The position numbers and the translations under genes were made by a program. Shown one piece after another: positions 45,695 to 57,000 of a DNA stretch of 64,000 bases. Position 1 is the stretch's first letter; each line of letters starts with the position of its first letter. The stretch is from positions 32,850,580-32,914,579 of the forward strand of contig NC_088678.1 of NCBI RefSeq assembly GCF_950023065.1, in the 5' to 3' direction. The DNA is from Planococcus citri. Lineage: Eukaryota > Arthropoda > Insecta > Hemiptera > Pseudococcidae. The notes beneath the pieces were generated by a model. It did not search any database, was not told the DNA's origin, and saw only the letters and a program-made list of their open reading frames with translations.

Positions 45695-48600
45695 ATGTTT
45701 TTCTTTTCTTGTCAAGGCGGATTCCTCAAAGTGGTAAGAGCATTTTTTTTTAAATGTAGATATACTGCTTAATATTTATTTATTTATTTATAGTAGGTGC
45801 ATAATTAATTGATTCAATAAAATTATTTATAGTTGCAATTATCTAATTCCATAAATAAGAAAGTTTTAGTACATTAATTAAGTATGTACTACGTATTATG
45901 TCTATACCCAGTCGAGGTTCAGATTTTGTTGAAGAGTCATCACTTGAGACTGAGAGTTGAAGAAAATAGAAATGAAATACCAAACCCTTCTTCTATTAAA
46001 TTATGTAGGTAGAGGTACCTTTATTATTAACGTGTGTTATAAAATAGCTTTCGACTTTTATAACCTATAAAATAATTATTTTTGATTTTTCAAAAAATTT
46101 CTATCGCTTGAAAAAAAGATAAGAACATGAAGCACCTGCTTGAAATCACAATCACTTATAATTATCGTATTAATATTTTTATTCAAACAATGCAAAGTCG
46201 TGCGATAAAACTGCTATCCCATCATCAATGATGGCCCAATCGAAACATGTACCTACCACCTACCACATACTACTTATATGTATAAGTAAAAAATAATCAT
46301 TTAAAAACGCAGTAACTGTTCGAATATATACCTCTACCTACTCATTGTCAATCATGTACTTATAACGAAGCCCTCATGTTTAAGCAGCAGGTCAAAAATT
46401 ACTGCGATTTTTGATTAAGACAACTTATTTGGTTCACTTGAGTCTGACATTGAATTTGTTAGGTACATTCTTAAAATTATAAAACATTATCTAAATTTTC
46501 AAAAACTGCAAACCTAATGATTTTTAGAGTTTATTGTGATTTTTAAAAATGTCGAATAGAATTTCAAAAATAATTTTCTCATTTCTCAAATTCAACATTG
46601 CAGGCAAGCTATGCAGCCATCTGTTTATCAGCGTATCTTTGTGTGGGAATGAACAGAAGCTACACAGCATTTTTGCTGCATTATTTATCAGAACCAGATT
46701 CAATAATAAAAGTTCCAGATGAACAGAAATCTTGGCTCGGTATGTTACGTTTTTATAATGGAATTTCAGCTGGGTCCAACTTGGAGTCACTTGAATAGAA
46801 ATGGGTACTTGGTGAAAAAACTGCAACTTTTTGAATCGCAAGTTTGACTACCTATTAAAATAATAATTATGTATTCCAATTTTTTATGGGAATAGTAAAG
46901 AATCTCGTTCTTATTCCGAATTTCAAAAATTAAAAAAAATAGAAAAACAGAAATAATTCTCGCTATTCAAAATTTTCAACCTCAAATTTGATCATGAACA
47001 TTTTTCAATTTTCAGAACTTTAGAATTGGACAAGTATCTCACCATGATTTTTTATTTTTTTTTTACAAAAAACATGTCTAGATAGGTCTACCAACCAAGA
47101 ATGCGATTTTTGAAAAAATTCCTAAATCAGACGTATATAATTTATGTTTAGATCAACTTTTAAATCGATTTATTCTTCAAGGCAAGGGATGCTTCCAGTA
47201 CATTTTAATGAATTCGTCAATTATTTCTAAATCTTTGAACTCTGATCGAATGTAAAAAATTTTTAAGGGTTCATTTCAACGTTCGACTTGATTTTTGCAA
47301 AACTGCATTGAAACCTTTGAATTTTCATTCATAATGCTATTCAAATAAAATCTTCAAACCCCTCCCCCCCCCTCAAATGAGCTACCAAAAACAATCAGTA
47401 GATAGATATTCAGGAGAAATCACTCCAATTTGGTTTAGTATAATAGAGGTACGACCAAGCCAAATTCTAAAATAATGCCCAGATAAAAAAAATGAACCTA
47501 AAATAAGCTAATTTTTTTTTTTTAATGAAAATGAAAAACAATTTTAAATGTTGTGCTTGTTTTTGTGCATTTTTGTGACAGATTTTCGAAAATCGTACTT
47601 TTTACGTTCTCTCCATTATTCTAGGCAGGTAACTTAGAAACCCCTCCCCCTCCTTCCCTGTTACCCATTTCTAAATATTAAAAAAATTGGGATTTTCAAA
47701 TAGTCCAAACTCAAAGTCCAATAATCAGTAGCATGAAAGTTTTTTTTTTCATTCACCAAGTACTTGATATTTAAGTGGCACCCAAGTAACGACTCTATGA
47801 ATCTAGTCCATAAACTCGTTGCTGACATATTGTCATCAGTTCATCACAATAACTTTAAACGTATAAATGTATTCAATTTGCAGCCAGTTCGATAGGTTTT
47901 CTCGCTCCTTTTGGAAGCATATTTTCTGGCACTGTGATGGATTTTTTTGGGCGAAAATTATATCTCTCAATGATATTCATTCCCTTCGCTCTTTCCTGGT
48001 TGACAATCTCACTGGCTAAAAGTTACACTGTGCTTTTTTTGGGCATGATGTTACAAGGTCTTGGAGGAGGTAAAAATGGCCTTTATATTGCAATGCATAA
48101 TATCTGACAAATTCCTCATGTTTTTCATACTTACTTTTTTTTTTGACAGGAATGTCAATGGGTGTCTCTGTTTACATCTCGGAAATATCCACCAGAGAAC
48201 ACCGAGGAGCTCTCTTAAGTATCATAGCAATAGCTTACAACGGCGGCGTGCTAACATGCAATTTACTCAACTATAATTTCATGTGGAACATATCGTCGAT
48301 AGTATGCATGTGTCTATGCTTGATATTCATGGTGCTAGTAAGTTTCTTACCAGAATCTCCGATTTGGTTGTACAACAAAGGACGTACCGAAGAAGCCATC
48401 AAAATACTATGCTCTCTCAGAGGCTCGGACAGAGATAAACTCGAGGCTGAAATAAAAGATATGGAGAAACATGCCCACGAACCAGTTAAAACCACTTTCA
48501 GTCAAACGTTTAAAAACATTCGCAAAGCTTGGAAGCAGTTACTAGTTGTAACAGCTTTATTCGCTCTTATGCAACATACCGGCTACTCAATTATGATCGC

Positions 48601-49189
48601 GTATACATTATTGGTCTTTGACCGGCTAAATTTACCATTAGATAGCTCAAAGGTCACGGTGCTTTATTCGACTTTTGGATTCATCAGCGCCTTTACAACA
48701 CCTTTTTTTATGCACAGATTTGGTAGAAAAACTGTCCTATCTGTGTCTTCTCTAGGCATGGCGATAGCTATGGTCGTTGTGGGTATATACGAAGAAATAT
48801 TTTATTACGAGTCGACCAAGATGTACGTATTGATCGTACCCATTGCTTTCTACTTTTATGTGTTCGCCTGCAATGTGGGTGTTTATCCCATTGGATTCAT
48901 TATTGGAGGCGAAGTATTCCCCACCGAAGTACGAGGTACGATGAACGGTATGTACGGATTATTCACCAATTTCTATTGGGCGACTACCTTAAAGGTGTAT
49001 CCAAAAATATTACATAATTTTGGAATAAAAGGATTGATATGGTCATTTGCGACATCAGGAGTGATATTATGTTTGTATGGAAAGTTCCTACTGCCAGAAA
49101 CCAAAGGTAAAACTCTAAATGAAATTCAAGAACAATATTTCCAAAAGAAAAAACCCACCGGGCAAGACGTGCCTCAATCTCAAGCTTAG
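45695..49189 (+). CDS. Tret1-like MFS sugar transporter (copy I)
   Basis: Exons 45695-45733, 46604-46739, 47884-48069 and 48150-49189, 1401 nt, 466 aa; introns are 870, 1144 and 80 bp. Exon 1 ends GGFLKV instead of the VKE ending of B-H, a trait shared only with K. It is a sugar-porter MFS protein: FGRK in loop 2-3, HRGA at helix 4, PESPIWL, QHTGY in helix 7, FGRK again in loop 8-9, EVFPTEVRG, PETKG and a short lysine-rich tail. The helix 10 motif is GVYPIGF. The last exon has long stretches nearly identical to K at DNA level, so the two are recent duplicates or have exchanged sequence. The start was chosen by homology with K exon 1 and the GTAAGA donor. Intact; substrate unknown. Confidence 0.9.
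45734..46603 (+). other. Intron 1 of copy I
   Basis: 870 bp AT-rich intron with a short TTTATTTATTTA microsatellite near 45776-45791. Nothing else recognised. Confidence 0.6.
46740..47883 (+). other. Intron 2 of copy I
   Basis: 1.14 kb AT-rich intron with C-runs near 47360-47375 and 47641-47660; no nested gene or transposon end recognised. Confidence 0.6.
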
Positions 49190-51664
49190 ATAAATGTGCT
49201 TCTTATAAGATAGGGTACCCACTGGAAAGTTTTTCTCAAATCTGTGACATCTGAATTAATGTGTTGAGCTGCTGACTCAGAAAACAATACAGTAAAACTT
49301 TCATTGAAAACTACAATATTATCTATCGCAATTAATATTTCAATGTCTTATACTCTGTCTGGTAAATACCACCATTGGTAGTTATTAATTAACCTTTTCG
49401 CACTTACTCAATCAATATTTATGCGTTTATGATGTCTTTCATGGTGTTTAGTGTTTTGCCTGCGGTAGCTTTAAACGACTGTTTATTTAGTATTATTCTT
49501 TTTTTACTACCTATTTGTTACTTTTAAATTAAGTATTCGGTTATTCGTTTATTTATTTATTTCCGCATTTATTTTTTTGTTATCATGGAACATAAATATG
49601 AGTAAGTTGTTGATATAATTATGCCTTTTAAATTCATTTTTTATTTGCTCCTTGTGCACTAAAATAGGCTACAAATGTTTTGAAAGAACGTATATTGGTG
49701 AAGAAATTACGCTATCGGGAAAAATTGTCAGAGGAAAAATGATGAAAATTAGTCATGAAAGTACATACTTAATATTGATTCTTCTGAACCGAATTCCACT
49801 GTTTTGAGCCATTCTGAAGCCTCCGGTGGAATTTTTGATCTCCATAGAATTTTTGAAATTCCTTCAGAAAATGCAGAATAAATCAATTTAGAAAGCTAAA
49901 AATCAAGTCCTTGCTTATTTTGGATCTTTCTACGAATTTATCTACATTTCAGCCGATTTTCAGACAGACTTTTAGAGTGTGTTTTTTTTCTACCAAAACA
50001 GCTTACATCAGTAAGTAGGTAAGTGCGAGAATTTTTTTTTGTTTTTAGAAAAATTTTCAAAATTTGCACGAATGGCTCCATCTTATTGCCCCCCCTCCAT
50101 TTCAATTCCTTTAAACATTTTTTTTTTTTTTTTTGAAAACATGAAAATTAATTCGGGCAGTTACAAATGTCCGCCTACAAATCGCCTCAAATGTGTATGA
50201 AGTCGTCGAATAGGTAAAGAACATGCCAGAACTCGATTATCATCTACCCAAATTAGCTTCTGCGCCTTATTTTAAAGAAAATAAAAAATTCTAGAGGAAT
50301 CAGAAATTGCCCCGAAGGCTCCAGAATGGTCTTAAATTCGAATAAATTGCAGAACACGACAAAAATAAGACACAACTCGATTTTCAGCTGCTCGAATTAA
50401 TTTTCATACTTTCTGGAGAAATTGAATATCGCGCTACAGGCTCCAGAGTGACTTAAAAACCATGAAATTTGGTTTGGGAGAGCTAATATTATTGTTTCAT
50501 GACTAATTTTCATTGTTTTCACTGAATACCTAAAAAAAAATTATTCATAATTACCAAAAAAAAAACAACAACAACAACAGAAATTGCTAGATGTAAATGG
50601 TCAATTGGTCAATTTTGGATTTTCTGAATTCGCCAAGATTCTAAAAAAGGTTCCAAAACATGCTCTTTCCAAAAATAGTGGCTCCGTTGAAATTGGAGGT
50701 GGACATTTTGAGAAGCTCGAATTCATTTTTGCACCTTCTGGATAAATTGAAAATTGCGCTGGAGGCTCCCAGAGTGGTTTGAAACGATTAAATTCGGTTT
50801 CGGAGAACTAATAATTATTAATTTCATGACTAATTTCCATTATTACGAGTATTTATACCTACAGATTTTTTTTTTTAAATTGAAAAACAAAAAAAAAAAT
50901 GCTAAAAGTGGCCAATTCTGGATTTTCAAAAATTCGCCAAAAATCTAGAACTGGTTTATCGTGGCCTCGTTCAAATTGGAGGTGAGCATTTTGAGAAGTA
51001 TTTTGCTAATTTTCATCACTTTTACTTAATAAATAATAGGTAGGTACAATAAAAAGAAATTGTTGAAAATGGCTAACTTTGAATTTTCAAAAAATTTGGA
51101 ACACAAAAATGTAAACATTTTTTTGATACCCACATGAATATCCAAAAAAAAACAACAAAAAATCATTGAGTAGGTACCTATCTATAGGTAAATAATTATT
51201 TTGAATAAGAAAAAAATTGAAAATACTAGTAACATATTTTTTTGAAATTTATAATAAAAAACAAATAAGCGCGTACAGGTATGGGAACGTAGAGGGGTGT
51301 TGAAGTTCACTTTTGATCCTTATAAAGAAATTTTAAATCAATAATGAAAATTTATGATTGGCTGAAGGCTTCAGACTGACTCGAAAAATGTCATTATCGA
51401 GTCGAGAGGTGATACAGAATCAAAATAGGATATTCAAACAAATGAGATGCTCCGGTAAACTTTTTTTTAAATTTCTTTTTTCGTCATTTTTTCCAAGAAT
51501 TGGTCAAATAATGGTCAATTGTTGACATTTCTGAGCAAAGACTTGAAAAAACGACGAATTAAAATGAAAAATTTACCTACCTTAGAAATCAAGGATGCCA
51601 AACCATTAATTTTGATTTGCAAATTGACAAAATTCTTGCAAAAATTCTCAAAATTGCTTTGCTT
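49190..51664. other. Intergenic spacer between copies I and J
   Basis: 2.5 kb spacer rich in diverged repeats carrying the GGCTCCAGA word (about 49815, 50320, 50440, 50760 and 51365), including the direct repeat at 50385-51035. No GATAAGATA box was found in the last 300 bp before J. No recognisable gene. Confidence 0.6.
50385..51035. repeat. Diverged direct repeat, period about 310 bp
   Basis: A unit containing AGCTCGAATTCATTTT, a GGAGGCTCCCAGAGTGGTTT-like core and AATTTCATGACTAATTT is present at about 50385-50525 and again at about 50695-50850; a third partial copy (TTGGAGGTGAGCATTTTGAG) follows at about 50975. Related to the dispersed repeat near 16 kb. Confidence 0.5.
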
Positions 51665-53352
51665 ATGCAATCAAAGAGATCGCTAATTTTCCACTCTGTT
51701 TTAATTAGAGCAACACCGGTGTTACAAAAACGTAGAAAACTTCCCCACAAAGGAACTGCCAAAGAAGTAAGTCCAGAAACAATTTCGTCACCTTCGTCTA
51801 CTACTACATTATTCCTACGATAACTCACAATGTTTTAGATTTGCTATGTTTTCATAACCTTATTAGTTTACATCCTCGTTGGGGTAAGCAGAAGTTATGC
51901 AGCTTTCCTATTCCATCAACTCGACCAGCCTGATTCAAAAATACGGATCGAAGATGGCCATAAATCATGGATAGGTAAGCTATAGAAACTTTATCACATT
52001 TTTCTTTCAGGTCTCTATGATCAAATAGGTACTTACACCTGTTTTCAGCTAGTTCTCTTGGTATTCTTAGTCCACTCGGATGTCTCGTTTCTGGCAGTAT
52101 TATGGATTTTTTTGGTAGAAAATTTTTCATACAAATGATGTTTATACCATTTATCATATCTTGGCTTATGGTGGCGTTTGCTGATAGTTATTCTATGTTG
52201 TTTATTGGTATGATGATCCAGGGGCTTGGTGGAGGTAAAACTCTTGCATATATTTCAATTTTACTGATTTTTGGAACTTTTTTTCCCTCATTACTCATCC
52301 AAGTCATTACTTATTTTCCAGGAATGTCTTTCTGTATCTCAACTTACATTTGCGAAATATCAACCATGGAACATAGAGGAGCTCTTCTGGGTACTTTAGA
52401 GGTAGCCTACAATATCGGTGTATTACTGAGCAACCTGATGATGTATTTTCTAAAATGGGATACCGTCGCTTCCATTTACGCAGCTTTCTCCATATTCAGT
52501 CTTTCGTTAACCATTATTCTACCCGAATCGCCAATATGGCTATACTTGCAAGGCAAAAAAGAGAAATCCATCAAAATCCTGTGTTCTTTACGATGCCAAA
52601 CCGTTAGCGAACTACGAAGTGAAATTCAAGACATGGAAACATCATACTCGTCAGAGATCAACATCAGTATCACAAACACAGTTAAAAATTGCCTAAGAGC
52701 ATGGCGTCAATTATCCATAGCTGTTGGTTTGATTACCTTATTGCAGCATACTGGGTACTCGATCATGGTAGCTTATACGATCACCATCGTTGATAAATTA
52801 CAAATCCCTTACAATAGCTCAAAAATTACCATCGTTTATTCGGTAGTAGGTTTCATCGGAGCTTTTGTAACACCTTATGTGATGCACAACGTTGGACGAA
52901 AATCACTTTTATCAGTATCTGCGTTAGGAATGGCTCTCAGTATGATGGTCATAGGTAGTTACGAACAGCTCTATCATGATGTGAACGAGAAACCGAACGC
53001 TTGGCTAGTACCAGGCGCTCTATTCGTTTACGTTTTGCTATGTAACGTTGGAGTGTTGCCTATAGGATTCATCGTAGGAGGAGAATTATTCCCTTACGAA
53101 GTGGCTGGCATCATGAACGGGATTTATGGTATTTTTGCATACGCGTATTGGTCTCTGACGTTGAAAGTGTATCCTGAGTTTTTGTTCCATTTTGGAATTA
53201 AAATCATCGTTTGGGCTTTCGCTGTGTCTTGTTTCATTGTCAGCTTGTATGGAGTTTTTATTTTACCCGAGACGAAAGGTAAAACAGTCAATGAAGTTCA
53301 GGAGCAGTATTTTAAGAAGAAAAAGAGACGTTTTATTGAAGAAGATGCGTAA
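51665..53352 (+). CDS. Tret1-like MFS sugar transporter with longer N-terminus (copy J)
   Basis: Exons 51665-51766 (102 nt), 51839-51974, 52049-52234 and 52322-53352, 1455 nt, 484 aa; introns are all short (72, 74 and 87 bp). Exon 1 encodes 34 aa rich in basic residues, ending AKE before a consensus donor, instead of the 10-14 aa of other copies. The frame is also open upstream to about 51617, but 51665 is the first ATG. It is a sugar-porter MFS protein with FGRK in loop 2-3, HRGA at helix 4, PESPIWL, QHTGY, a loop 8-9 VGRK, ELFPYEVAG (arginine of the EVRG motif is alanine), PETKG and a lysine-rich tail. GVLPIGF replaces GPGPIPW. It most resembles pseudogene A at the C-terminus. The usual GATA box is not found upstream. 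Exon 1 is the least certain part. Confidence 0.85.
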
Positions 53353-53869
53353 TTTTGACTGTTTTTATTTTATGTAGCCTAATCCGAAGAATCCATCAAG
53401 AAAATTATTCAAACCTCCCTACGCGATTTCAAAAAAAAAAAGATATTAATTGCTGGAATGTGATATTCAATATTTTATTTGACCATTTTATCATCAATCG
53501 AAAAATTGTATTTGACTTTTTCTTGAAATGTAAGATTTACTGATAATAAATTTTCCAAAAACCTGAATTTTTAAAAACCACTTTTGATTTGAAAATGTTT
53601 TATTTGGTGAAATATATATTTCATTTTTTTGTGTGTTTCGTATTTTGTTTCATTTATATTTTTCTACTTCAAGATAGGTACCATAAATTTTATTTTTTCA
53701 CTCATAAATTTCCATTTACCCAGCATCAATATTTTACACATTCAAAACTCCAGATGTACATAGTTGAAGGGATGCAATAATGTTTACTTTTTTCATCATC
53801 AATTTTTTCAATGAATTATTTTTTCAAACATGGTGCTTATTTTGAATTGCTATTAGCATCGTCTTGCAT
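53353..53869. other. Intergenic spacer between copies J and K
   Basis: About 0.5 kb AT-rich sequence. From about 53790 it resembles the promoter region of I (from about 45460). No recognisable gene; the small + frames near 53355-53780 are low-complexity. Confidence 0.55.
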
Positions 53870-53878
53870 GATAAGATA
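53870..53878 (+). promoter_or_regulatory. GATAAGATA box upstream of copy K
   Basis: Lies 136 bp before the K start codon in a segment homologous to the I promoter. Confidence 0.6.
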
Positions 53879-54005
53879 GTAGGAAATGAAAAAGAAAAAA
53901 CCAACAATAACGTCATACGAGTAATATCCACTTCACAAGAACTATTGAGGTTCGAGAATTTCATCATTCTTTAGTGAACAATCCGTGAGAAAAGTGCGTG
54001 CAAAA

Positions 54006-57000
54006 ATGTTGTTTCAAAATTTTGGTCGAGGAGGATTCCTCAAAGTGGTGAGAACATAATTTTTTTCAATTTGTACAAATAATTGAAGCTACCTAATTGA
54101 GTATAAATTTATTAAAATTAGCTTGAAAAATAAGTTTTACGAAAACGCATTTAAAAAAACAATTTCAGTAATAATCACATGATAATCATGATAACTTTTG
54201 TAATCGCTTATTATAGCTTTAAATAACGTGAAATACTTGAAATATCAATTTTTTATTGTTTAAACTCGACTTTATACAGGCTACCTATGCAGCTATTACT
54301 TTTTCAGCGTACATTTGTGTGGGATTGAACAGAAGCTACACAGCATTTTTGAATCATTATTTATCAGAACCTGATTCAATCATAAAGATTACAGATGAGC
54401 AGAAATCATGGCTCGGTAAGTAGGTACATAATATGTTACTATATTTTTGCTACAGGATTTTAAATTGGGCCATAAAATCACATATAAATGCTGAGAGTAA
54501 GTAGAAAAGTAGGAAGGTAGGTACCTAAGTAAGCATTTTGATGAAAAATGCTACAATTTTTCGAAATCGGATCAAAACTTACAAGAAAATGAATCTAGAG
54601 CGACATTAGGGACTATGGCTGTTACCTGGTACCTGTTGGTTTGTCACCATGCCATGCACAGCTACGAGGCTAGAGGCGCGGGTTATTTTATACTGTTAGG
54701 TACATTAATGGAAGGAGGTTGGATTTTCGAAGAAAGGAGAGTAAGACTGAGGGGTTTTGAGCCATTTTTCAGGTAGAGTTTTAGGAAGGTTCAGTGACTT
54801 TCTTTAATTGGTGTGATCTTGACAAGTGAGTAAGATGTGGGAGATAGTGAATTGGACTTGACATGTAGAGAATATTGGAGGGGATTCTTTTTTAAAGAGA
54901 TAAGAGTGGGTGAGGAGGGTATGGCCTGTACTTACAGTCTTACATGGCATAAGGCAACCACCTGCTTCATAGTCCTAGGCAAATCTTGAATGTTGGTGGC
55001 GTGACTTTGGCTGGGAATTAACTGTGAACAGAACATTTATGGCTTCCATCACATCAGACACGGGGATGGGTGTTTCTGGTAGAGGTGAAATCTTTAGTGT
55101 TGCTTTGCTGCTAAATCTGCTGTTTTGTTTCCTAAAATTCCTGAGTGGGATAGAATCCAGGCTATGCTCAGTTGGGTGAAAATCTGCCCTTCTGCCAATA
55201 AAAACGCCTTAAAGAGCAGTTTAATTGGCGTTTTATACTTAAATGCCAATTCACGGGCGTAATTTGAAGCGACTTATTAGGTTGTTACATGTTCTGCACC
55301 ACAGAAAAAAATTGTTGCTGAAAAACACGCTATAATAATATTTCATAGTATATTTTTGTCGCGTAAGGCCGCTACACTTTCAAATTAAGTGGCATATTTC
55401 TGGGTGTCAAAAGAAACCAGCTACAATTAATATGCTACCAGAATGTTTTGTAGTGTATTTATTTGCGTAATTGCTGAAAAATGTGTGTAAATGTGGCATT
55501 TTATGTGTGTGTTTTAGCTTAGTATAAATATTTATTCACTTGATATCAAGTGCCCTGATGGTTAGGGTATGAGAGTTCTTGCTCACTGATCTGGGGACCT
55601 GAGTTTGATCCCCAGTAGTGCCAAAAAAATTGTTGTGAATAAACACAGCGATGCCAGATTTTTACAATTATAGGGGCAGAAAAACAAAATATGCGCTGAT
55701 TGGGCAGATATATACGTATTAGTGTAAAGTGTTGGAATTCCTGTCCGCGTTTTTCGGTCTTGTAAGGGCATATTTTCACCCAACTGGGTGGTTATGGTAA
55801 CATCCATGTCACATTGGAGAGATGAGATTTCTGAGGCAATTGTATGTTTCTTAGAATTAGATCTTAGTTGAGAGATGGAATTTAGTGAATCTGTAAAGAT
55901 CACAACTTTGTGCAGTCTGCTCTCAATTGCCATGTTTAAAGATGTAGCTAAGCAAGTATCGTCGTTGTCGTGGTTCCTTGTCCTTTACAGGAGATTGGAA
56001 ATCACATTTTTGTGGCACCCTAACAGGGTGAGGCGAATGCCAATTGCCACTACGATTATTCTAGGGAATCGACGTTGTTTTGAGCTTTCACGTAGTAGTT
56101 TCCCATTGCTTTCTACGCTATCTACAAAGTAACTCATACATCACTAGCCGGGTTTTTACAACCCTGGGTTCCGTAATCACCGCTACCTATAGTTGCTCAA
56201 CCAGATACAGCTTTTTGATACCAGCAACAGATTGCGTGCATTTCTGTTGCCTCTGCTGTTCTGGTGCTCGGAGCTTAACATGTAATAGATGTTAAATGCA
56301 CTACAATGTATATGTTACATGTTAACGCCTGCGTCTCTAGCGGGATTTGAACCCTTGACCTCTTGTTCAGAAAGCCGTGGCTCAACCCACTACGCCACCA
56401 AGTGTAAGCAAGTATAGCATTGTAGTTTACATGAAAGAATACTAAACAAGCATGGAAGTGAAAATCGCAAAACCTCACTATTACAAACAACCGAGCAACC
56501 ACAACAATCCACAGATTTTGACCCATCAGCATAAAACAGAATGAAATCATTATACTGAACAATAAACTTATTAATGACTTGAGTGTTGAGTTGAGAGTGT
56601 TCAAGTAATGATGTATCAGATGAGAGAATAATTTTCTTAATTTTTGTAGGATTTTCTGAATAGAATGTGGGAACAGGAAATAGCTGAATGGAGTTTAGAA
56701 TGAAAGAGGCTTTATGGAGATATGAGCCACAAGTATGCGGGAGATTGGGATCAATTTTTGAGTCTATGGTGAGAGGGATACAGTCAACAGTTTTAAGGTG
56801 AATGAAAAATTATGAAAGGATGAGTTTTGATCATTATAGAGGGGAAGTATTTCAGATGCTTTCTGATATAATAAGTGTATAGGAGTAGTTTTAACACAGG
56901 ACTCTCAATTCTTTTTAATAAATTAAAAAAATTTAAATTAGGCTTGTTTCAATGTGAAAATCAGCAATTTATGAAATAAAATACCTACGTATTTGTACAT

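Larger units (their letters stand above)
54600..56940 (-). mobile_element. Decayed, 5'-truncated non-LTR retrotransposon fragment (Jockey/I-like)
   Basis: On the minus strand, pieces of the end of an ORF2 are readable in order. An RNase H start YADGSK is at 56517-56533, an IFTDSLNSI motif at about 55880-55905, and SHSGILGNKTADLAAK at about 55100-55155. A C-terminal LTHSYLF region with a C-x2-C and H-x-L-x2-C pattern lies at about 54800-54930. These are typical of Jockey/I-type elements with an RNase H domain. Frameshifts and stops are common outside the RNase H. The reverse transcriptase catalytic part is absent, so it is 5'-truncated. Two younger insertions split it. Outer borders are approximate. 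Confidence 0.75.

Noticed and set aside
55546..55933. Minus-strand frames of 77 and 116 codons in intron 2 of K
   Set aside because: They join a piece of degenerate RNase H to an unrelated insertion; not a gene.
56325..56404. Minus-strand tRNA-like sequence in intron 2 of K
   Set aside because: A and B boxes are good but the acceptor and T arms do not pair; the 11-bp target duplication shows it is the head of a SINE, not a tRNA gene.
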